DNA of 64,000 nt from Stratiolaelaps scimitus (lineage: Eukaryota > Arthropoda > Arachnida > Mesostigmata > Laelapidae), in contig JABWDB010000048.1 in NCBI GenBank assembly GCA_019614645.1, positions 1,557,501 through 1,621,500 on the forward strand, written 5' to 3'. The position numbers and the translations under genes were made by a program. A model generated the notes under the pieces. The model worked only from the letters and a program-made list of their open reading frames with translations. It was not told the DNA's origin and made no database searches. Shown in pieces: positions 39,267-48,242 of this stretch. How positions within the stretch are numbered: position 1 is the stretch's first letter; every line of letters starts with the position of its first letter.

Positions 39267-40193
39267 ATGAAGACGTTCGTCATTCTCTCTGTAACAGTAG
39301 CGATTGCTCGAGCTGGATTTCTCGGAGGCTCTTCTATCGGCAGTACGGGCGGCACGTCTGTGATCGCCGCCGGAGGCCCGTCGGTGTCATATGGACCGGC
39401 TATCTCAGCTGGTTATGGACCTGCTGGCGGCATCTCTGGTGCCGTGATTGGTGGCAGTGCCGGGGTTGCTGGAGCCTCTGGGAGTCCTCGTCTACACGAG
39501 ATACACACGCATAGTTCTAGGCCAGTGATTCGTCTGGAGGAGTTCAGCCGGGGTGGACAGATCATCCGGGTGCACGAAGCGCCTCAGGGTGCCCCGCAGA
39601 TCATCAAAGTACAGGCGCCCGGAGGAGGACAGGATGTGATTCGCGTAATCGCTAAGAGTTCTGGTCCTGCACGCGTTGAGCGAGTGCTTCATCAGGCGAA
39701 CGGGGCGCAGGTGATCGACGTGCAGAAACCTGGTCCCGCCGCGGCGAGAATTGTACAGGTTGTTCGCGGACCCTCTCTCGCTCCGAGGGTCGAGTTCATT
39801 CAGGAGGCCGACGCCCCGAATCAGGTGTACGTCGCGCACGCTCCTGCAGGCGCCTCTCTGGGCGGTTCCGCCGGCGGCGCCATTTTGGCAGGAGGAATCG
39901 GTGACATCTCGAGCGGCGGCCATTACGGAGGAGCGATTGTTTCTGCGGCACCTGCCGGCGTAATCAGCGCTGGCCCGATCGCTGCCTCGTACGCCCCTGC
40001 CGTCTCGTACGCACCCGCACCTCAGGTGATTTCTGCTGCCCCAGCTCAGATCATCTCTGCTGCCCCAGCTCAGATCATCTCTGCAGCTCCGGCTCAGATC
40101 ATCTCTGCAGCGCCCGCCGCCACCTATGGCCCCTCGTACTCATCGGCTGCGGCTATTCCTGTCCACACCAAGATTATCAAGAAATACCACTAA
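39267..40193 (+). CDS. Secreted beta-repeat structural (cuticle-like) protein, paralogue A
   Basis: Predicted 308 residues in one exon. The frame opens upstream with a GTG, but the ATG at 39267 begins a clear signal peptide (MKTFVILSVTVAIARA, cleavage likely before Gly-Phe). Residues 18-74 are Gly/Ser/Ala-rich. Residues 75-196 are the core shared with both other paralogues, opening RLHEIHTH. It contains nine units of the type [VI]-x-x-[VL] starting at residues 87, 99, 112, 124, 137, 149, 162, 175 and 187, that is every 12-13 residues. Residues 197-295 are Ala/Pro/Gly/Ser-rich and include four near-identical octads of AQIISAAP type. The protein ends KIIKKYH. There are no cysteines in the regions I read and no Rebers-Riddiford motif. 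An extracellular matrix or cuticle role is inferred from signal peptide, composition and repeats. An eggshell or silk-like role is the alternative. Confidence 0.85.
   Translation: MKTFVILSVTVAIARAGFLGGSSIGSTGGTSVIAAGGPSVSYGPAISAGYGPAGGISGAVIGGSAGVAGASGSPRLHEIHTHSSRPVIRLEEFSRGGQIIRVHEAPQGAPQIIKVQAPGGGQDVIRVIAKSSGPARVERVLHQANGAQVIDVQKPGPAAARIVQVVRGPSLAPRVEFIQEADAPNQVYVAHAPAGASLGGSAGGAILAGGIGDISSGGHYGGAIVSAAPAGVISAGPIAASYAPAVSYAPAPQVISAAPAQIISAAPAQIISAAPAQIISAAPAATYGPSYSSAAAIPVHTKIIKKYH
40020..40115 (+). repeat. 24-bp coding tandem repeat in paralogue A
   Basis: Four tandem 24-base units, of the cagatcatctctgctgcccc type, encode AQIISAAP; the first unit has Val for Ile. The last three units are nearly identical at DNA level. 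This points to recent slippage or unequal crossing-over and probable length variation. Confidence 0.85.
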
Positions 40194-40306
40194 ACTAAAG
40201 CGTAGAGTCGCCTGCAAGACCAAGCTTGCAACACAACTGCACATGACATGACGATAATCGTCGGCAACTGTTTATACACAACTGTACATTATCTTAGGAC
40301 TGTGTA

Positions 40307-40312
40307 AATAAA
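40307..40312 (+). terminator. Polyadenylation signal of paralogue A
   Basis: AATAAA lies about 114 bases after the TAA stop, followed by T-rich sequence. The 3' untranslated region would be about 130 bases. Confidence 0.7.
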
Positions 40313-41090
40313 TCTATTCTGTAATGTCATCTTGAGCAAAGTTGATGTTAGACGATACTAACTACTCACGCAAGTATAGGCGTATCATAGTTGCCATAGG
40401 CTGTCGTTGTGCCTTATGAATTGCATGGTTATCGTACCAGTAGATCCTAAAATATTGTAATGAATATTGTCGAAGTAATGCCAAGCGTAAAGCCGCAAAC
40501 TGTTTTGCAAAACTACGCAAGGGATAGATTCTCAACAGGGTATGAAGGGTTTTGGTAGTTAGAGGAGGCGTTTCGCCATCCACGTCAACCCTGCACCGGA
40601 TCGGGGCCACTTTTCATAGATACTGGAGCTTCATAAAATATTGTGCAGGCTAATACCACCAGACGGTCCTTGGAGTACATGAGTACTATATTCTATCACT
40701 GATTTCTATTTTTTTTGTTTGGTATTCGTTATGTTTATTTGGATACGGTTAATCAAATATTAAACACTCATGGATAGTATACTACAGTATCATCCAACGA
40801 TTATACTCATATAGAAGACAAAGTGTTGGCAAGGAAATTGCACTTGGAACCTGGCGAAACGCATCCCATTCCGTCGAACACCAACAACAGCAGCCGGCGA
40901 TAGGTTACCGCGACGTACACCCCAGCACCGCTAGTGATCCGATGCATCTAGTGGAACACAACAAATAAATAAATAAATATCGACCACCCCATCAAGTGTG
41001 ACCCTCGGTTAAGTCGACCTTCCCTTCGATTTTTCTACGAAGAAAAAGCTACAACCACAAGTACTGCCAATAGAGTTCAGAGTCGGCCAA
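40313..41090. other. Intergenic stretch with a family 3 fragment
   Basis: Outside the repeat fragment at 40532-40635 I see only AT-rich DNA with an AAAT run near 40965-40979. Confidence 0.5.
40532..40635 (+). repeat. Repeat family 3, partial copy
   Basis: Shares ggaggcgtttcgccatccac, gtcaaccctgcaccggatcg and ccacttttcatagatactgg with the 9.3 and 54.5 kb copies at lower identity. Confidence 0.65.
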
Positions 41091-41765
41091 GAGGAAGCCA
41101 AATATTTTTCTTTTCTTTTTCATCCGCCCATCGACCCGCAAGAGTGGTGACGGACGAAGTCGCTGTGACAGGCGTATGGCACCAGCAGCTCGGCTGGATC
41201 ACTTCGTTGTAAACATATCGGACACGTGACGTCCGGCATCTTCTGCAAGCCTCTGCGGTCCCTCCCTGTTCAACTCTCGACGTCTTACGTTCAGCGATGT
41301 TATTCTTCCACAAGGAGACCCGAGGCACAGAGAGAGAGAGAGAGATAAAGATAGAGACACGCACACACGCCCATGCGGATGGTGGGACTCGATCGCACGC
41401 ACGTCGCAGTTCTAAAAGGTGAACGATGTTCGTGAACGACCCGATGAGCGGGTGTGTGGTATTTGTGTATGGTCACACCCGGCCCCGTTGATCGTCCGCC
41501 TGTGTGAGTTCCCTGTCCAATCTATGTGGTGGTGTCTGTTGCGGTGCTGTGTCGCCCGTAAAAGGCCACCACTGGCGTTGGCTGATGGTCGCGGTGGGTG
41601 CCTAGTCGCAGCGGGTGGAGGCGGCGTCGTCGTCGTCGTCGTCGGCCAAGGCCCCGTTTAGGCCCGATGCCTTGTGCCGTGGTGACGATGGACGTAGGCC
41701 CCCCTGATCGCGTCTGGTTTTTTCTTCTCCTCCATTCCTGCTATTTTTTTGCTGTTTCGTTTCAG
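41091..41765. other. GC-rich block, left part
   Basis: Holds a GA run near 41330-41346 and a GTC run near 41626-41645. It ends with a strong polypyrimidine tract (near 41715-41765) finishing in ttcag. Confidence 0.45.
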
Positions 41766-41923
41766 ATAAGGCCTTCACTTCCGGCCGCTTCCCGGCCGAC
41801 GACCATGAGTGCACACTCTAACGCTGCACCCGCTGCCGCTCTTCCGAGTTTTTCGAGAACGCCCAAGAGCAACGGCAGCTACGGTGAAAGAAGATCCAAC
41901 GGCGCCAGTAAAGACCGCAGAAG
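41766..41923 (+). CDS. Candidate first coding exon (hypothetical)
   Basis: A textbook 3' splice site precedes 41766: about 45 bases rich in T and C, ending tttcgtttcag. An ATG in good context (gaccATGa) at 41805 opens a Ser/Ala/Arg-rich frame beginning MSAHSNAAPAAALPSFSRTP. Possible donors are GTAAAG at 41908 and GTGTAA at 41924. Unspliced, the frame would end at 42029 after 74 codons, with a hydrophobic Cys-containing piece (KIFAICCALFG). I recognise no family. The evidence is the splice site and start context only, and no downstream exon could be paired with it. Confidence 0.28.
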
Positions 41924-43849
41924 GTGTAAAATATTTGCGATATGTTGCGCGCTGTTCGGCCACAACGGCCTGGAGCCGGCCCCTGAGAACGGACACGGCC
42001 GGTGGACAACGACACCGAGCTACCAATAGCTTCGATGGTGGACCTCGCCGAGGTGGGCCTGCAGAAGCTCCCCTCACATCTTCCCCCGCATGACGCTTCG
42101 CCGTGCCGATATTTTCTCCTCTTGCCGTTGTTGTTGCTGCTGCTGCTGCTGCTACTGCTACTGCTGCTTTTGCTGTTGTAGCTGCAGCTGTTATTGTTGT
42201 GCTGGCCGCGTGGCGATTGACTCGTCGAGTGTTTTCCTTTGGAGAAGCCGAGCGTTGAAGGGCGTTCGAACGACGAGGTCGAACGCCCTCGTATAGCGTT
42301 TCCAGATAGGAGTTTCAGGGAGCCTGCACACTTTCCCAGTCCTCAGCGGTCCCCCCCCCCCGCCCCGAACTCAGGCCCCGGCATTGGGCTGCGCATCCGC
42401 TTCTGTCCTCCGTTCGAAGGACGACTCTGCGCGTTCCCTTCGGCAGCGGCAGCTGCTGCTGCTTCTGTTGCCGCCATTGACGCCGGTACGAACATCGACA
42501 CCGACGAGAACTACGATGTGTTGAGTTGAAGGGGACGGACGACAACACGCTGGGTAAGAGGGGGTGCCGAAGGCGCAAAAAAAAACCCCGCTGTGCTTGG
42601 ATTGGCCATAAAAAGTTGGACTGAAAGAGCGACGCTTGGCCAGGGACGTTTGCGGACGAACGCTGCAAAACGAACCGTGATGGTAGCATCGATTTCGGCG
42701 TCGACGCTGCCCGGCTTCGCTGAACCTGTCGACAACTCGGGACTCGTCGCGCGGCAGATGGTGGCCGCGTAGAGAAGGCGCGCGCAGGGGAGGGATGGGA
42801 GGCGAGGCGAGGAACATGACGAGGTGCCCTATCGATGATCCTTGATATCATCAAAAACGCAATGGACAAGTTCAAGTTTCAATTTGCCTCCACGAAACTC
42901 GATAGCTCACTTTTGGGCTACGGCCGTATCTCTATGTATAGAGATTCCATTGCTAGCACCAATATATATATGGTGAATATGTCATACTGAAGATTTGGGA
43001 AATGCTCACTCTGTAACAGTTAGCAAAATCGTGTGCTGGACTCGGGACGATCGAAGTAGGTACGACGCTGGAAGGCCACACGACCTTCACAGTTATTTTG
43101 CGGGGGCCAGTTTCGCCACAGTTCGTGATAGTCGGATCGATGGTTTGAAGCATTATAGCCTTCTGCGGCGCATCTTACGAATACAAGCTATCATTACAAG
43201 TCCAATGTAATACCACTATTATTTGGTAAATATTATTAGCAAAATGCAAATCAGAACAAACATGTTGACTGTGGTAGAGTAAACAGAGTTGCGGGTGCAG
43301 TTGACACCCCCATTTCCCCCCATAGGAAAAGAAGGTGCAGTCGACAAAGTTACCGAAAGTTCTATTATTAATTTTATTGTACACACATATATAGGTTAAA
43401 TGAGGTGAATTAGGTTCGACCTAGCGTGGCACATTGCCCGCTAAGTGAAGATAACTTTGCCAATTCATTTGCTAGGCTTCCCTTCACGAAACGTCGATTT
43501 AACAACACTAGATTTGTTGAAAACTGTTCCCACCGCCGGGCTCTTTCGCACGATCATCGATTTGAATGCGATAGATGCACTTTAACTGAGATCGATACGG
43601 CGGCGTACCGGGCTCAAAGTCGCGCTCTGAAACTTCCTTAAATTTCGCACAAGGTCCGAGACGTGGTATATTTTAGAGAAAAGAATGAGCTCTATCGTAG
43701 ACGAGGAAATTATCTCAATCTATTGTTTTAACTAAGATTTACTCGTAGGATTTGTTTCAGATGCAATATGACTGAAGAGCTCGTGTCCTTAAGTGACCTC
43801 TATTATGGTGAAGCGCTGATATTGCAATGTTTCAAGTTTCAAGTTTCAA
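41924..43849. other. GC-rich tail, then AT-rich non-coding DNA
   Basis: Contains a TGC/TGT triplet run near 42126-42180 and C- and A-runs near 42351-42365 and 42577-42586. After about 42850 the DNA is AT-rich, with an 8-base tandem (caagttt type) near 43831-43858. No gene recognised. Confidence 0.45.
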
Positions 43850-43902
43850 AATCAAGTTTATTTTCGGAACTGCAATATAATAGGCTTTAGTTCTCGATTT
43901 AC
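43850..43902 (-). repeat. SINE-1 partial copy, inverted
   Basis: aagtttattttcggaactgc, aatat and ggctttagttctcgattt match the inverted 3' half of the family. Confidence 0.5.
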
Positions 43903-46300
43903 CTATAACCTTAAAAAAAAAAGTTCTCGATAAAATATAAAAATAAAATAAAAGGGATTTTTTTTGCACCCCAGCTCACACTGATACTAAAAACATTACA
44001 TATAAATGTGCGATATTCAAAACGAAATTATACAGTTGATGCTATCGCAACAATACACGTATATACACAATATAATATCATTTACACATTACAGTGTGAA
44101 CAACACGTGTTTCATAGATTACAATGCAATGATTCATGGAGCAGATTCTAGCAATTCACAAAAACAATCACTAGCAGAGATGGCAGAACCGTAACAGCAA
44201 TAGAAGTGGCGCTGAGCACTGGGCGAAATATTATAGATAATTCCTAAATAATCAATCAACTCCCCCCGGCGGATCGGGCACCCGCCACGCTTTCATGCTG
44301 TGTATTAACACAATAACAATGAAATCTATTAATGTTATCATTTAATTGTTCCGCCCCCTCCCCCGCCCCCCGGTTGATAATAAAGGAGGTGCTTCAATTT
44401 TATCTATACTCGTATTTTTTCCCCATAAAACCTCACAGTGACCCTTCGGTCGCACTATGTCTGTCCTCGCTCGCTGTGCGTTCCCCACGTCATCGTGTGT
44501 ACACTTCCCGATGACGACAAAATGATTACGCCATTGTTGAATGACGCCCAGAACGAGGCAAGAGTAGAGCTGGTCATATGACCAGCGATATCTAGAACGT
44601 CAAAGGAGAATGATTTGAGGGTTGAGGGGTGGCGAAGCTCGAGAGGGCCACCCCAGTGGAAAGCAGACAGACGAAGTACAACGTGAGACGAACCATTGAT
44701 AGTCATTACTCCTTGTCATGACGATCGGGGCGCGCAGAGGCCGGCATAAGCAGGACGTCGTGAATGATGCGGTCGAACAATACAACATCGAGACTTCTTT
44801 GTTCACCCATTCTCTCTCACTCGAGTCGCTCTTCGACCGTTGGCTGGTTGGTTGGCTGGCTGGTTGTCAAACCTTATCGTCTGCCCCCGACATCCCGTTC
44901 GCTTCGTGAGGATCGAGGCTGAAAGATTCGTGGGAGACAGTCACCACCACCACCGCTATGACCCCGCCGCTTCGTCATCCACGCTGTCCAAGGGTAAATG
45001 CCCTCGCAGAGGCCAGTCATCTTTACACATTTCCCCGCCGCGCGTACGAACAGCGAAATCCACAGACATAAATCCCACACGCGCACAGAGGCATGGGCTT
45101 GTGCTGGCGAGCGGACCCGCGCGAAATCCGACACGCAGATGCCCTCTGACAATATTGGGCTAGCTCGCCGCCGCCGCCGTCGGCGTTGCCAACCGGCCAG
45201 GCGACTGGCCACCCCACCAACACAAGCCGCAGCGTCCCCCTGTCGCGAAGTCCTCCAGCGACAGCGGGCAGGCTGCAATGCAGAGCGCCGAAAAATGACC
45301 GCTCACGTGGCCCAGCGGAGACGAAGCAGTCCAACAGCTGATAGTAAGGTGGAGATCTCGATAGAAGGGGTGGGGTTCTGTGTCCCCTGCGGGCGCTACC
45401 CTCGACTACAGACTGCGTTTGTTCTGCTGCTGCTGCTGCTGTTATCACAAGCATTACGCACTCCTCAGCCATCCTATCCGATTGGCTCTATCCTGTTAGA
45501 AGGAGCATGTGAGAGTGCTGTGTACGCGTGCTATGAAGGTGGGGCTGTCTCTGGATGGGGGCGGCGGGGGCGCCGACGGGGGCGGCGATAGAGGGTGCCC
45601 TTACGCTTTTCCGGAGATGCATGCATCTTTTGCGGGACGCAAGCGAGTGAAGACGCCAGTTTATGGCGGCCGGCAGATGGGGACGAGTAACGGGGGTATG
45701 ACTAGATCTTGAGAAGGGAGATTTCAAGGGAACGGGACATCTCGGTGGGAAACTGCCGGGAACGGCGCGGGGGGTTGTCGAAGAAACCCCTCATTGGTAT
45801 GTGGGCTGCAAGGCAAAAAGTGGTGTCGAGACGACTGTGGTGCATTTAATGGACGGCCGCATCATCAGCCGTAGCAATGGTGTCACACAGACGCCAAGGG
45901 GGAGGATGGTAAAGACCAGGGAGGTTTTCGCGTGGGGGCGAACGGTGTGTTTTGCAGTGGGAACTGTGGTCGAGGTTGAGGGCCGATGCTGGACGGGTGA
46001 GGTAAAGAAAAGCAGCGATTTCCCCTCGCTCGAGTCAGGATGCAGTAGCTTCGGGAGCGGCGGCAGGCGTTTTCGACAGAAAGCGCGGATACGGGTGAGC
46101 ACCTTCGATGAACACACCGATTCCAAACGATGCTTTGCTGGTGTGCAAGGTTACGTGAATTTGCTCAAGTGACAGGGTACGAACGTCTCGGCAACAATAG
46201 GGGTGGGGTGGGTGAATCTGTGTAAGAATCTGGTCGCGGATTCGTGCCTGAATGAATGCTGCAGCGTGTTTAACAAAAGACGGAGTATACATTCTATTAT
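43903..46300. other. AT-rich to 44.3 kb, then a GC-rich block
   Basis: Near 44430-44580 both strands carry open, non-repetitive frames: minus 44706-44455, and a plus frame ending at the TGA at about 44578 with ITPLLNDAQNEARVELVI at its end. They cannot both be coding. The GC-rich part (44.6-46.1 kb) has a CTG run near 45424-45441 and GCC/GGC-rich patches. A 123-codon plus frame at 45801-46172 starts with GTG and has no recognised domain. Confidence 0.35.
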
Positions 46301-47260
46301 CAATGTAAAGTGCAACGGTCGTGTAACTGGAATCACGCTTAAACCACCCTTATTGATATGAATAGATTGACTCGGCCTATTTCACTCGAACCTCGTTGGT
46401 ACCTGTAAAAAGAGGGTTACTTATGCGTAGCGATCAATTACTTAACTTGTAGTCGCCTTTACCATCAGAAGCTTTACTAGAAGATTCATCGAACACAACG
46501 AAGTGGTTTAGTATATAAACAAAGGCGAAAAAAAGATGTTTCATAGAATGAGATTATACTCTATTTATTATATAATGGTGTGTAATCATTTATTGAAGTA
46601 TACAACAACGAGTCGCTTTCCAACAAAAATAGGATCAATGTTCAGCGGCGGGGGTCAGACGCAGAACAGTCCATGTTCACACGAGACTTCCTTGCTGCTC
46701 CGTTTGGTTGTATATTTAATTCTTGTCCTGTTGCAGTGGAAATTGCCCTGGAGAATAACACATCGAACACAATGCTGATTTCGGCAGGCACAGCTTGTCT
46801 TGTCTTGTTGTCAAAAATCAAACATCGGGGAGAAATTTCATGCTGCTTGATTGGCTTGCTACCGCTTTCATAAATCAGCAGCATTTCGTGGAAACGACAA
46901 AATATAGCTGTGGAAATTCCCGCATATGATGAGCATCGGCGATACGAATCATTCCGACACGTAATTAAAGATGATGAGAGAACTCTTAGAGGAAGGCCGC
47001 CTCTTGAATTATATTTGGTTGATGACGCAACTTAATAGGTGTTCCACGTTCAGCGAGTATAAGTGTCGCCCACTTTTATAGGTGAATAAGTCCAGATTGA
47101 TTATTCAAGATTCATAGGCCTGTATACAGCCTAATCTATTACAGAATCAGCTTCAGCAAGCTTACGAAGAAACTGAATACATCTAACAAGGGTTGTATAC
47201 TATTAGATGAATCTGGCTGGATTTACATATAGGAAATCCGATTACTATCCGACAATAGCG

Positions 47261-47304
<44 letters not shown>

Positions 47305-48217
47305 GTACTGTTCGTACGACACGAATGAATGCGCGTTCTGAGGAACAGGAATCGATATGGCTTCAATTGAACTCAGTACAGCCGATGACTTGAGCTACCG
47401 CCTGTTTCGTTACGTGCTCACGTATGTATTCGATCACCATATGGGAGGTGACCTTTGCCGATAACAGAGCGTGTGGACGAGCCAAGGACATGTCTGTCAT
47501 TATGTCGTTCCTATATGCGCTGCATGTCGCCAGTAATCATATACAGACATCTCCGGATATGTTACAACTGATGTTCTCTTGACCTTTGACAATCAATCTT
47601 GACCTTTGGTCAATACAAGGCCCTGCTTACGAAATGACAAAGTGAGTTAAGTAGCTATACTTCGGCGTCGTCGTGTGGTAAGACCGATGTCAACAGGGTT
47701 GTCCATGAAATTCGCGAAAAAAAACAACCATGAAGTGTATATTTGTGTCATTTGTGTGTACTTCTAGCGACATGGCCTCCTCAATCGGACAGCATCATTT
47801 ACTAGTTGTGTGACGTCAACCAGAAGAAATCCAGAGGAATATCCGAATCCAACTTCCAGCTTGCGCGGTTTGCTGTGTTTTCAAGTTTGCATCTTTTCGC
47901 AGATGCTCGTGATGAGTATCCGATTATTTTCAGGAAATTGACGATCCTCATCTCAGTCCTGACCTCTGTCTGACGCATCGTCCTGATCAGCGCTCGCTCT
48001 GACGATCTCGTCACGTTTATCGAGATGTGGCAGTTTATCCGAGGAGTCCACGGTGACCCACCTGTTGTCGCAGGTTTCTGCTAATAGTAATCGCAGGTTG
48101 ACCACCGACGTTGACCATGCAACTTTAACTAACGCATAGGTCCAACTGCGCGAAATACATCGTTGTATTTTTGCCCACCCACTAAAGGCGAACTCTTGAT
48201 CGACAAAACAGAAGCCG
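46301..48217. other. AT-rich intergenic DNA upstream of the receptor gene
   Basis: Contains a (TA)n run at about 47267-47296. A short ATG-initiated frame of 35 codons at 47357-47464 (starting MASIELSTADDLSYRLFRYV) is not low-complexity but has no support. Short frames near 46640-46884 on both strands are unrecognised. Confidence 0.4.
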
Positions 48218-48225
48218 TATAAAAA
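48218..48225 (+). promoter_or_regulatory. TATA-like element before the receptor gene
   Basis: TATAAAAA sits 25 bases before the ATG at 48243. If it is a working TATA box, transcription would begin almost at the ATG, giving a very short leader. It could also be chance in AT-rich DNA, with the true promoter further upstream. Confidence 0.3.
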
Positions 48226-48242
48226 TTGCCTCACTGTCGACG

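Noticed and set aside
39492..39923. 143-codon frame antisense to paralogue A
   Set aside because: It is a shadow of the strongly biased coding sequence on the plus strand; the same happens opposite paralogues B and C.
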